In this document: in pieces, positions 25,162 through 33,678 of the stretch
How positions within the stretch are numbered: the stretch's first letter is position 1
Layout of the letters: each line of letters opens with the position of its first letter
Assembly: GCF_003944705.1 (NCBI RefSeq)
Contig: NZ_RWIS01000003.1
Location: forward strand, 372,001-436,000
From: Hymenobacter metallilatus
Lineage (GTDB): Bacteria; Bacteroidota; Bacteroidia; Cytophagales; Hymenobacteraceae
DNA: 64,000 nt
Reading direction: 5' to 3'
Program-made: the position numbers and the translations under genes
Notes under the pieces: generated by a model
The model's input: the letters and a program-made list of their open reading frames with translations, nothing else
Databases searched by the model: none
Told to the model about the DNA's origin: nothing

Positions 25162-25581
25162 ATGAGTAAATCCCCCCTTCCGAAACCTACCGAATCGGAG
25201 CTGGAAATTCTGCAGGTGCTCTGGCAGCATGGCCCCAGCACCGTCCGCTTCGTGAACGACGAGCTGAACCGGCGCCGTGAAGTAGGCTACACCACCTCCC
25301 TGAAGCTACTGCAACTGATGCTGGACAAAGGGCTGGTGCTACGCGACGACGACAGCAAAACCCACGTGTACCGGGCCGCCGTGCGCGAAGAAGAAACCCA
25401 GGGCCTGCTGCTCGACCGATTCGTGGATTCCACCTTCGGCGGCTCGGCCATGAAGCTGGTAATGCAGGCCCTGGGCAACCGCCGCACCTCCCGCGAGGAG
25501 CTGGCCCAGATTCGCCGCCTGCTCAACGACATCGAAATTCAGAACGACACGACTCCACCCTCAACCGACGAAGCCCCATGA
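25162..25581 (+). CDS. BlaI/MecI-family transcriptional repressor
   Basis: Winged-helix dimeric repressor, usually removed by proteolysis when its M56 partner senses a signal. The 139-residue sequence matches the family: PTESELEILQVLWQHGPSTVRFVNDEL, REVGYTTSLKLLQLMLDKGLVLRDDDSKTHVY, then a dimerisation part. In the family the cleavage site lies in the C-terminal part. Three TACGA-N6-TCGTA palindromes sit on its promoter, so autoregulation is likely. The stop overlaps the start of the M56 gene (ATGA), implying translational coupling. The target beyond its own operon is unknown; no beta-lactamase gene is nearby. Confidence 0.93.
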   Translation: MSKSPLPKPTESELEILQVLWQHGPSTVRFVNDELNRRREVGYTTSLKLLQLMLDKGLVLRDDDSKTHVYRAAVREEETQGLLLDRFVDSTFGGSAMKLVMQALGNRRTSREELAQIRRLLNDIEIQNDTTPPSTDEAP

Positions 25582-28364
25582 ACTGGCTGGAAAACATGTT
25601 GCCCCCCGCGCTGGTGCGCGCCCTGGGCTGGACGCTGGTACACTCCCTGTGGCAGGGAGCCGTAGTGGCACTGGCATTGGCTGGCCTGCTGCTGCTGCTG
25701 CGCCGGCACCAGGCCGAAATCCGCTACCGGACGGCGGCAGCGGCTTTGCTGGTATTGCTTGCGCTGGCCAGCATCACATTCGCCCGCTACTATACCGCGG
25801 CTCCTGCGCTACATACGACCGTTGCGGGCTTCCGGGTAGGGGATGAGGCCGCCGTGCGGGCGGATGGGATTGTAACGACGGCCCCGGCCGAAGCCAACCA
25901 TGCCGTAACCCCGCCAGCGGCGGCGGTAGCTCCGGCGGCCCCTACCGGTCTGCAAGCCTGGCTCACTTACTTCGATAACAACCTGCCCATTCTGGTAGCC
26001 GGCTGGCTGCTGGGGCTGCTGGCCATGACGCTCCGGTTGCTGGGCGGGCTGGCCTACGTGCAGCGCCTGCGCCGCTACCGGGTGCAGCCCCTGGCCGAGG
26101 AGTGGCAGCAGCGCCTCCGGACCCTGGCCGACAAAGCCGGCCTCCAGCAGCCGGTGCAGCTGCTGGAGTCGGCGCTGGTGCGGGTACCGGTAGTGGTGGG
26201 GCACCTGAGCCCCGTGATTCTGCTGCCGCTGGGCACCGTGACGGGGCTGAGCACGGCCTACCTGGAGGCCATTCTGGCCCACGAGCTGGCCCACGTGCAG
26301 CGCCGCGACTACCTCATGAACCTGGTGCAGTCGGTGGCCGAAACGTTGTTCTTCTACCACCCGGCCGTGTGGTTCGTGACGGCCTGCCTGCGCACGGAGC
26401 GCGAAAACTGCTGCGACGACGCCGCCACGGCCTTGGTGGGGGGAAACGCCCTCACGGTAGCCCGGGCCCTGGCCGCTCTGGCCGAGCTGACCACTGCGCC
26501 GGAACCCGCTGCACCCCGGCTGGCTATGTCGGCGCTGGGACCCGATGGCTCGGTACTGGGCCGCATCCGGCGGCTGGTGCAGGGCCGCACGGCGCCCACC
26601 TTCACGGAAGGCTTTATGGCCGCCTGCGTGGTGCTGAGTGGCCTGGTGCTGCTGACCTCCGCCGTGGCCATTGCCGACCCCCGGCCGGTGGGTGAGCAGT
26701 CCGTTGGCGGTGCTCTGAAACAACTACCCTTCCTGCAGCCGGAGCCCGATACAACGCAGAAGAAAGCAGCTGCGGAGCGGCTTGCCTCCAGCCTGGCGCC
26801 GGCAAATCCGGCAGGGCTGCCTCCCATTGCGGGCGAGGATGATTTGGCGGCTCTGAGTGCTGCCCCGGCCGCCGCGGCAGCTCCGGAAATGGTTCCCGCG
26901 GGGGCCTCTGCCAACTTTACGCTCCGCGCTGACGATGAGCAGGATGATGAGGGCAAGAAGCGCAAACGCACCCGCCAGCAGGTGGTAGTGGTGCCCGGCC
27001 CCAGCCGGAGCCGCCCCGGTACGGTGGTGATTGAGAAAGATAAGAAGGGCCGTATTACCAACCTCACGGTAGATGGGCAGCGGGTAGAAACGGCCTCGGC
27101 CGGCAAATCGAAGGCGAAGGGCAAGCAGGCCGCCAGCCAGGTGGAGGTAATTCAGCTGCAGGGTCGCCGCGGCGAATGGGCGAGCGGTCAGAACTTCAAT
27201 TTCAACTTCGACGACAACTTCAACCGCAACTTCCACTTCCAAAGCCCCGGCCTGAGCCCAGCCGACGTGGCCCGCATTAAAGCCGATGCCCAGCGGGCCG
27301 CCGCCGATGCCCGCCGCCAGCTGCGCGAAAACCCGCAGTGGCGTATGCAGATGGAACGCAGCGCCGACGTGTGGACCGACCAGGCCATGAAGGCCCGCCT
27401 CCAGGGGCTGAAGGGGCGGCTGCAGGCTTTACAAGGGGCCGAAAGCGCCCTGCGCACCACTCTGGCCGACGAGGACTTGAATGAGGAGCAGCGGGAGCAG
27501 ATCCGGGAGCAGCTGGAAAACATCCGGGAGGAGCAGCAGGATGCCCGGCAGGATTACAGGGATGACCTGCGCGACCAGCTGGAAGACGCGGACGGCGACA
27601 GCCGCAACGGCGGCGACGAGGAAGCGGCCCACCGCCGGGTAGAGGCCGAAATGCGCCGCCATGAGGCCGAGATGCACCGGCTGGAAGCCGAGATGCGCCG
27701 CCACGAAGCTACTCTGCGCCGCAATGAGGCCGAAGTACGCCGAAATGAGGCCGAGGTGCGCCGCTATGAAGCCGACACCCGCCGCCGCACTGCCGATGGC
27801 ACTGAGGAGGCCCTACTACGGGAGCTACGTAAGGATGGCCTCATCAAAAGCACTAATAGCGTGCAGCTGAGCCTCACGGCCACGGCGCTTACCGTAAACG
27901 GAAAAAAGCAGCCGGCCACCGTGCGCGACAAATACCTGAAGCTGGTGGAAAAACAAACCGGCCGTAAGCTCACTAAGGGCTCATTTGTGCTAAACCGGCA
28001 AACTTCCGTCCGCACTACTACCGGGCGGGGAATGGCCGTACCACCAGCTCCGCCGGTGCCCCCCGTCGCGCCGCTGCCGCCGGCCGGGGCCGATGCTCCG
28101 CTGCCACCGGCACCCCCGCGCGTACCCCGCGCGCCCCGGCCTCCCCGCTTTAACTCCGACAACATTCGGGCGGAACTGCGCAAGGATGGCGTTCTTGGCG
28201 CCAATGAAAAAAACTTCCAGTTTCAGCTAAACGAAGAAGGCCTGACCGTAAATGGTAAAAAACAGTCGGCCGAACTGACGGAAAAGTACCGCCGGCTGCT
28301 GGATGAGCCGGATGCCAACGGCCGCAACGTGCGCCGGAACGTGCAGATTTCCATCAGTGAATAG
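25578..28364 (+). CDS. M56-family (BlaR1-like) membrane metallopeptidase with long C-terminal extension
   Basis: Sensor-protease partner of the BlaI-like repressor. N-terminal membrane helices (about 15-40, 50-70, 130-150), then the zinc motif HELAHVQRRD (H235) and the downstream ERENCCDDAA, then a further membrane segment near 340 (FMAACVVLSGLVLLTS). Unlike BlaR1 there is no penicillin-binding domain. Instead there is a roughly 570-residue tail: a linker, a long charged coiled coil with repeating RRHEAEM/RRNEAEV heptads (about 680-735), and two copies of a roughly 55-residue domain (LRKDGLI...TVNGKKQPA...KYLKL and LRKDGVL...TVNGKKQSA...KYRRL) separated by a Pro-rich linker. 928 residues. The tail is probably extracytoplasmic; its ligand is unknown. 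Confidence 0.9.
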   Translation: MNWLENMLPPALVRALGWTLVHSLWQGAVVALALAGLLLLLRRHQAEIRYRTAAAALLVLLALASITFARYYTAAPALHTTVAGFRVGDEAAVRADGIVTTAPAEANHAVTPPAAAVAPAAPTGLQAWLTYFDNNLPILVAGWLLGLLAMTLRLLGGLAYVQRLRRYRVQPLAEEWQQRLRTLADKAGLQQPVQLLESALVRVPVVVGHLSPVILLPLGTVTGLSTAYLEAILAHELAHVQRRDYLMNLVQSVAETLFFYHPAVWFVTACLRTERENCCDDAATALVGGNALTVARALAALAELTTAPEPAAPRLAMSALGPDGSVLGRIRRLVQGRTAPTFTEGFMAACVVLSGLVLLTSAVAIADPRPVGEQSVGGALKQLPFLQPEPDTTQKKAAAERLASSLAPANPAGLPPIAGEDDLAALSAAPAAAAAPEMVPAGASANFTLRADDEQDDEGKKRKRTRQQVVVVPGPSRSRPGTVVIEKDKKGRITNLTVDGQRVETASAGKSKAKGKQAASQVEVIQLQGRRGEWASGQNFNFNFDDNFNRNFHFQSPGLSPADVARIKADAQRAAADARRQLRENPQWRMQMERSADVWTDQAMKARLQGLKGRLQALQGAESALRTTLADEDLNEEQREQIREQLENIREEQQDARQDYRDDLRDQLEDADGDSRNGGDEEAAHRRVEAEMRRHEAEMHRLEAEMRRHEATLRRNEAEVRRNEAEVRRYEADTRRRTADGTEEALLRELRKDGLIKSTNSVQLSLTATALTVNGKKQPATVRDKYLKLVEKQTGRKLTKGSFVLNRQTSVRTTTGRGMAVPPAPPVPPVAPLPPAGADAPLPPAPPRVPRAPRPPRFNSDNIRAELRKDGVLGANEKNFQFQLNEEGLTVNGKKQSAELTEKYRRLLDEPDANGRNVRRNVQISISE

Positions 28365-28381
28365 CAACTGCAAAAACAACC

Positions 28382-28414
28382 TCGGCCGCCGCTGCAACGG
28401 CGGCCGATTTTTTT
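28382..28414 (+). terminator. intrinsic terminator of the BlaI/M56 operon
   Basis: Perfect 10-bp stem TCGGCCGCCG/CGGCGGCCGA, loop CTGCAA, followed by seven Ts. Confidence 0.88.
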
Positions 28415-28607
28415 AATGTTAAGTCTGAATATAGAGGCAACGGTTCAGGAGCGGCCTGCATCTATTGCTGCATCCTGCCCATTAGGGACACACGTATCCG
28501 CCACTTCCCGTACCGACGCCCTTGCCCGTGTTACCGCCCCGGCCGTCGGGTTTCTCACCCATCTACCACCGCTCTGCTTGTTCTACTTTTTCTCCCGTCG
28601 TTACGTC

Positions 28608-31211
28608 GTGAACTGTTCTCGTGTGCTGCTACTGCTGGCTTGCTGGCTGGGTGCCCTTGGGGCCGCCCGGGCCCAAACCGCCCCCGAAACTCCCGCCAAT
28701 GCGGCGGTGCCGGCCCTCAAGCGCCAGCTGCAGGCAGTGCGCATCACAGAAACCATTAAGCTCGACGGCGACCTGAACGAAGCCGTGTGGCAGCAGGCCA
28801 CGCCGGCTACCGATTTTATCCAGAACCGACCCAACCCCGGCCCTCACGAACGGCACAAAACGGAGGTACGGGTGCTCTACGATGATGCCAACCTGTACAT
28901 CGGCGCCATTATGCACGATGTGTCCCTGGATTCGATTCCGCGGGAGCTGTCGGGGCGCGACGACTTTGGCAACACCGACTTCTTCGGCATCTTCCTGGAT
29001 ACTTATCACGACAAGATTAACGGCTATGGCTTTTTTGTAACCACTGGCGGCGTGCAGGGTGATGCCCGCTACTCCCCGGCCGGGGGCGAAGATTTCAACT
29101 GGAACGCCGTGTGGGACTCCCGCACCGCCCTGCGCGGTACCGATTGGGTAGCCGAAATGCGAATTCCGTATTCGGCCATCCGCTTCAGCAAAGCGCCGGA
29201 GCAGCTCTGGGGCATCAACTTCATGCGGCAGCGCAAGCGCGACAACCAGGGTTTTTTCTGGAATGAGGTGCGGCCGGCCGTGGATGGGTTCGTGAACCAG
29301 TGGGGCGAGCTGCTGGGGGTGAAAAACGTGCAGCCCCCGCTGCGCCTTTCCCTCACGCCCTACATTTCAGCCTACGCCAACCACTACCCCTACAACGTGC
29401 AGGGCACGCGCAACACCAGCACCAGCTTCAACGGCGGCGCCGACGTGAAATGGGGCATCAATGAGAGCTTCACCCTGGATGCTACCCTGGTGCCCGACTT
29501 CGGGCAGGTGCAGAGCGACAACCAGGTGCTCAACCTCTCGCCCTTTGAAGTGCAGTACAACGAAAACCGCCAGTTCTTCACGGAGGGAACCGAGCTGTTC
29601 AACAAAGGCAACTTGTTTTACTCCCGCCGGGTAGGGGCCCAGCCCATTGGTTTCTATAACGTAGAGAGTCAGCTGCGGGCCGGCGAACTGGGCCCCGATG
29701 GCAAGCGCCGGCCGGGCGAGGCCGTCGTGAGCAACCCCGGCGTCACGCGCCTGCTCAATGCCACCAAAGTATCGGGGCGCACCAAAAACGGCCTGGGCGT
29801 GGGCGTTTTCAATGCTCTCAGCAATGATGTGTACGCCACCGTGCGCGACTCGGTGGACGGGCGGGAGCGGAGTGTGCTGACCCAGCCCTTCAGCAACTAC
29901 AACATTGTGGTGCTCGACCAGAGCCTGAAAAACAACAGCTACGTCTCGCTCATCAACACCAACGTTACGCGCTGGGGCAGCACCTACGATGCCAACGTGA
30001 CGGGCGGCCTGTTTCGCTTCGCCAACAAGAAGAACTCCTACGCCGTGGATGGGCGCGTGGTGTACTCGCGGCGGCGGGGCACGGTGTTCGGCTCCGAGGA
30101 GGCCATTGACGACCAGAACGGCTACAAGTACCGGGTGGGCGTGAGCAAAATCAGCGGCAACTTTACCTGGAGCCTGAGCCAGGGCATCGAGTCGGACACG
30201 TACAACCCCAACGACCTGGGCATTCTGTTCGGCAACAACAACATCAATCAGAACATCAACTTCAACTACAACAAGTACAAGCCCTTCTGGAAGGTCAATA
30301 ACTTCTACTCCTACTGGGGCGTCGACCATACCCTGCTCTACAAGCCCACACGCTACCAGGGCCTGAATTTCTACGGGGGCTTCAATACCACCTTCACCAA
30401 GCGCTTTCTGACCACGGGCCTGAATTTCGACGCCAACCCCGTGACGCACGACTACTTTGAGCCGCGGCAGTACCCGCTGGGCGACTACTACGTGCGGGTG
30501 CCGGTGAATGCCAACGTGGGCGGCTTTGCCTCTTCCGATTACCGCAAAAAGCTGGCTCTGGACGTGAACGGGGGCATCCGGTGGTACCAGCAGGATAACC
30601 GGTTTGCCCGGCCCCGCCGCATGGGCTACGGCTGGGGCTTCTCGCCCCGCTACCGCGTGAGCAACCAGCTTAACTTCCGCTATAGCCTCGACTGGAACCT
30701 GCGCCAGAACCAGGTGGGCTACGTGAATGGGGGGCTGGATGGCAGCCAGCCGGAGGATGCCCGCTTCCGCGCCGACCACCCCAACGACGTGCTGCTGGGC
30801 GTGCGGCGCGTGCTCACGGTTACCAATACCGTATCGGGTGGGTACACCTTCAACAACCGCATGTCGCTCACGGTGCGGGTGCGCCACTACACCAGCACCG
30901 TGAATTACCACGACTTCGCGCGGTTGAGCAAGGGAGGCGAGGAATTTCCCGTGGACTACCGCCGCAACCGGGACAACACGTTCAATGCCTTCAACGTGGA
31001 TGCCGTGTACTCGTGGTGGTTTGCGCCCGGCTCGCAGGTGAGCATCGTATGGAAAAACGCCAGCTCCTCTTTCCTGGAGGCCAACCAGGCCACCCCGCTC
31101 TACTTCGACAACCTGAGCAACACCATCAACACGCCCCACAACAACAACCTGAGCATCAAAATCCTGTACTACCTGGATTACCTGATGTTGAAGCGGCGCA
31201 CGAAAGTGTAG
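28608..31211 (+). CDS. DUF5916 outer-membrane protein with N-terminal CBM9-like domain
   Basis: Large exported protein. From GTG 28608 a signal peptide reads MNCSRVLLLLACWLGALGAARAQ. A carbohydrate-binding-family-9-like domain covers about residues 45-230 (IKLDGDLNEAVWQQATPATDFIQNRP, KTEVRVLYDDANLYIGAIMHD, DWVAEMRIPYSAIRFS). The rest (DUF5916) is strand-rich with Asn/Tyr-rich turns and resembles an outer-membrane barrel. 867 residues. The track ORF starts 64 codons earlier without a signal peptide and is not preferred. The substrate is unknown; carbohydrate binding is inferred from the first domain only. The 896-residue minus-strand ORF over it is a shadow. Confidence 0.88.
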   Translation: MNCSRVLLLLACWLGALGAARAQTAPETPANAAVPALKRQLQAVRITETIKLDGDLNEAVWQQATPATDFIQNRPNPGPHERHKTEVRVLYDDANLYIGAIMHDVSLDSIPRELSGRDDFGNTDFFGIFLDTYHDKINGYGFFVTTGGVQGDARYSPAGGEDFNWNAVWDSRTALRGTDWVAEMRIPYSAIRFSKAPEQLWGINFMRQRKRDNQGFFWNEVRPAVDGFVNQWGELLGVKNVQPPLRLSLTPYISAYANHYPYNVQGTRNTSTSFNGGADVKWGINESFTLDATLVPDFGQVQSDNQVLNLSPFEVQYNENRQFFTEGTELFNKGNLFYSRRVGAQPIGFYNVESQLRAGELGPDGKRRPGEAVVSNPGVTRLLNATKVSGRTKNGLGVGVFNALSNDVYATVRDSVDGRERSVLTQPFSNYNIVVLDQSLKNNSYVSLINTNVTRWGSTYDANVTGGLFRFANKKNSYAVDGRVVYSRRRGTVFGSEEAIDDQNGYKYRVGVSKISGNFTWSLSQGIESDTYNPNDLGILFGNNNINQNINFNYNKYKPFWKVNNFYSYWGVDHTLLYKPTRYQGLNFYGGFNTTFTKRFLTTGLNFDANPVTHDYFEPRQYPLGDYYVRVPVNANVGGFASSDYRKKLALDVNGGIRWYQQDNRFARPRRMGYGWGFSPRYRVSNQLNFRYSLDWNLRQNQVGYVNGGLDGSQPEDARFRADHPNDVLLGVRRVLTVTNTVSGGYTFNNRMSLTVRVRHYTSTVNYHDFARLSKGGEEFPVDYRRNRDNTFNAFNVDAVYSWWFAPGSQVSIVWKNASSSFLEANQATPLYFDNLSNTINTPHNNNLSIKILYYLDYLMLKRRTKV

Positions 31212-31562
31212 CCGACGGGTGCCGCGGCCCGAACCAGCAGTTCCCCTGATTTCCGGTATTCCTTTCCGGTGCGTCGTTCCGACGGGCCTGGGTTTCTGTT
31301 GCCTTGTCTGCCCGCCCCGTAGCGTATCCGCCGATGAAGAAATGTATTCTGCTTTTGCTGTCCTGGCGGTGGCTGGCAGCCGAAACGCAGCAGTTGACCC
31401 AGGCAATCCGCTCAGGTATTGCAATTCCCTGGGCAGGTAGTACGTGCTTTTCTGCCCGAACTGTCGGCATTCGGGGCCGGGTGGTCGATTAGAATTGGGC
31501 TGGTAAGAGGTAGTGGGCAACTTCGGGTAAGAAATCAGATAACCTTTCATCCGGATTGCCTT
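31212..31562. other. 351-bp gap with a decayed signal-peptide-like start
   Basis: No intact gene. At 31334 ATGAAGAAATGTATTCTGCT would encode MKKCILLLLS, resembling the start of the barrel gene at 51446 (MKKCLFLLSS), but the frame soon degenerates (WRWLAAETQQLTQ) and stops at 31492. The +1 frame reads VLAVAGSRNAA, consistent with a frameshifted remnant. The evidence is weak. Confidence 0.35.
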
Positions 31563-32285
31563 ATGGAACGCAAGAATTTCCTGAAAACCCTGTTTTTGGG
31601 CGCTGTTTCGGCGCCGGCCGTGCTGGCCGCCTGTAGCAAGGACGAGGCCGACACCGTGACGCCCACCAGCAGCGGCACCACCACCGGCGGTACTACCTCG
31701 GGCAGCTGCACCGTGGCTCCTACCGAAACCGAGGGACCTTTTCCCACCAAAGTGCCGTCGTCGTACGTCCGCTCCGACATTACCGACGACCGGACGGGCT
31801 ACAAGCTGACGGCCACTCTCACCATTACCAACAGCAACAACAGCTGCGCCGCCCTGGCCGGGGCGCTGGTAGATATCTGGCACTGCGACGCCGAGGGCAA
31901 TTACTCCGAGTACGGCGGCACGGGTATGCAGAGCACCAACTACCAGAGCGTACACTTCCTGCGCGGCCGGCAAACCACCAACGCCAGCGGGCAGGTAACG
32001 TTTACCAGCATCTTCCCCGGCTGGTACTCCGGGCGCGCCACCCACATTCACGTGCACGTGTACTCGGCTACCGGCACTTCCCTCAAAGTCACCCAGATTG
32101 CCTTTCCTGAGGGCACTGGTACGGCCGTGGCCGCCGTAAACGGCTACGCCAAGGGCCTGAGCGGCTACACCTCCAACGCCCAGGACAACGTGTTCAGCGA
32201 CGGAGTGGCCCAGGAGCTGGCCACCGTAACGGGCAGCACCACGGCGGGCTTTCAGCTGAACATCACGTTTGCGGTGCCTGCCTAA
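31563..32285 (+). CDS. intradiol-ring-cleavage-dioxygenase-like lipoprotein
   Basis: Exported protein with the fold of intradiol (catechol/protocatechuate) dioxygenases. MERKNFLKTLFLGAVSAPAVLAAC is a lipoprotein or Tat-like signal with the lipobox Cys near residue 24. A Thr/Ser/Gly-rich spacer follows, then the core: TEGPFPTKVPSSYVRSDI, ALVDIWHCDAEGNYSEY and PGWYSGRATHIHVHVYS, which keeps the Tyr and the His-x-His iron ligands. Surface-located members of this kind are common in Bacteroidota; the substrate (an aromatic diol or other) is unknown. ATG 31563 gives 240 residues; the track leader of 48 residues is rejected. Confidence 0.85.
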   Translation: MERKNFLKTLFLGAVSAPAVLAACSKDEADTVTPTSSGTTTGGTTSGSCTVAPTETEGPFPTKVPSSYVRSDITDDRTGYKLTATLTITNSNNSCAALAGALVDIWHCDAEGNYSEYGGTGMQSTNYQSVHFLRGRQTTNASGQVTFTSIFPGWYSGRATHIHVHVYSATGTSLKVTQIAFPEGTGTAVAAVNGYAKGLSGYTSNAQDNVFSDGVAQELATVTGSTTAGFQLNITFAVPA

Positions 32286-32390
32286 CCAGCTTATCGGGCT
32301 TGTTCGTATCCGGGAGCCGCGCCGGGTAGTACGTTCCGGCGCAGTTTCGCGGTGCGGCGGCAGTTCAACTTCTTCTACTGTTTATGGGCT

Positions 32391-32906
32391 ATGACTGAGC
32401 GGGTTATTACGCTGTGCTACCGGAAAATTATCGACGCCGCCGCCACCCGGCCCTGGGACAAGCTGGTGCTGGAGGATACGTACAACGAGCTGCGGATACA
32501 GGCGCAGCTCTACAACCCGGAGCGGCGGTTTCGGACCTACGCCGAGCTGGTGCACCACGTACCCGGGGCCAGCCAACTGTCGTTTCTGGTGAGTGGGGTG
32601 GCCCGGGGCTACCTGCCCCAGTTGGGCGGCCTGGTGCCCGATGTGGTAGACAACCTGGGCCGGCGCTTTCTCCGGTTCAGCCGGTTTCAGTTTGAAATCA
32701 TCAACTCCGACCTGCTCGATAAGAGCCGCCACCAGGTAACCATCAACTTTTTCTCCGACCCGCTCACCTGGCACGCCACCATCGAGAACCTGCTACTGGT
32801 GTCGGCGGCGGCAGCCGACCCCGAAAACAGAGAGATACTGACGCACCTGGTGCCGCTACAGCCCTTTCTAGGCATCTATTCCATCCAAACCCCGGCTGCT
32901 GTATGA
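32391..32906 (+). CDS. hypothetical cytoplasmic protein paired with pirin-like gene
   Basis: A 171-residue protein, not recognised. Start ATG 32391 (MTERVITLCYRKIIDAAATRP); the track's GTG 32352 adds MRRQFNFFYCLWA. No signal peptide; helical with a hydrophobic middle (FLVSGVARGYLPQLGGLVPDVVDNLGRRF). Its stop overlaps the next start as ATGA, so the pair is probably co-translated and functionally linked. The function is unknown. Confidence 0.65.
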   Translation: MTERVITLCYRKIIDAAATRPWDKLVLEDTYNELRIQAQLYNPERRFRTYAELVHHVPGASQLSFLVSGVARGYLPQLGGLVPDVVDNLGRRFLRFSRFQFEIINSDLLDKSRHQVTINFFSDPLTWHATIENLLLVSAAAADPENREILTHLVPLQPFLGIYSIQTPAAV

Positions 32907-33595
32907 CGCTGCAAATTCCCGGCCGCCTGTACCTGGCCGACCAGCACGGTACGCTCACCACGCCGCAGTCGAGCCGCCGCAGCGTGTTTTCCTTCGGCCC
33001 CTACCAGGATGCCCAGCGCCCGGCTGCCGGCCGGCTGCTGGCCCTCAACGAGGAAACCCTGGCTGGGGGCCACCAGCTGGTGCTGCCCGCCAGCCAGGCC
33101 GCGCACTGCCTGGTGCTGCCCCTGACGGGAGCGGTGGGCTGCGGCGACGCGCTCAGTCAGGAGCTGGTGCAGGTGGAAGCGGTGTGGGCGGGGCTGGTGT
33201 CGGCGGGTCACCAGCTGGTGCTCAGCAATCCATATGCTGAGGAGGCTGTGAGCTTTTTGCATATCTGGCTGGCTCTTGATGCCTCCTTGGCCGCGCAGCC
33301 CCAGGCCACAACAGTTGCCTACACCTTTCAGCAGGTAGAAAGCGGCCTAGCCGAGCTGGTCAGCACGCCGGACCTCAGGCTCAGCCTGGGCCGCTTCGGG
33401 GGCCGGCAGGAGGATGTGTACCGCCTGCACGATACGGAGGCCCTTTTTTTTGCCTACGTGCTGGCCGGGGCTTTTGAGGTGGAAGGCCGCCTCCTGCATC
33501 CCAACGACGGCCTGGCGTTGTGGCAGGTGCAGCAGGTGGAGCTGGAAGCCCTTAGCAACAATGCTTTGGTGCTGGTACTGGAAGTAAGCCAGTAG
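32903..33595 (+). CDS. pirin-like bicupin protein, metal ligands degenerate
   Basis: A 230-residue protein with the pirin layout: GRLYLADQHG near the start, VFSFGPYQDAQRPAAGRLLALNEETLAGG (pirins: FNFG.Y...G.L.V.N.D), a first cupin and a weaker second cupin (LHPNDGLALWQVQQVELEALS, close to the pirin C-terminal 'GDGLAV'). The metal-binding His and Glu of the first cupin, normally GFgxHPHxxxE, are replaced (GGHQLVLPASQAAHCLVLPLTG), so it is probably not a quercetinase-type enzyme and may bind a partner instead. It overlaps the upstream gene by 4 bp. It could alternatively be called a generic cupin. Confidence 0.7.
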   Translation: MTLQIPGRLYLADQHGTLTTPQSSRRSVFSFGPYQDAQRPAAGRLLALNEETLAGGHQLVLPASQAAHCLVLPLTGAVGCGDALSQELVQVEAVWAGLVSAGHQLVLSNPYAEEAVSFLHIWLALDASLAAQPQATTVAYTFQQVESGLAELVSTPDLRLSLGRFGGRQEDVYRLHDTEALFFAYVLAGAFEVEGRLLHPNDGLALWQVQQVELEALSNNALVLVLEVSQ

Positions 33596-33678
33596 CGCGC
33601 AGCTCCGCTTCGCGCACGAGCCGCAGGCGAGTTCCGGCGCGTAAGGGTAGCGCGGCAACGTAGCAGCGCACCACTCCG

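Noticed and set aside
27429-27780. Tandem DNA repeat in the M56 gene as a mobile repeat
   Set aside because: The repetition follows the protein heptads of a coiled coil (RRHEAEM/RRNEAEV) and is better explained as protein-level repetition.
25578-28364. Beta-lactam resistance sensor BlaR1 proper
   Set aside because: The penicillin-binding sensor domain and a nearby beta-lactamase are absent; only the M56 protease half matches.
31334-31492. MKKCILLLLS... ORF resembling the signal peptide of the 51446 protein
   Set aside because: Only about 10 residues agree and hydrophobic signal peptides resemble each other by chance; kept only as a remark in the gap entry.
29367-32057. 896-residue minus-strand ORF
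   Set aside because: Antisense of the DUF5916 and dioxygenase-like genes, both with signal peptides and family motifs; the shadow has the typical His/Gly/Val-rich composition.
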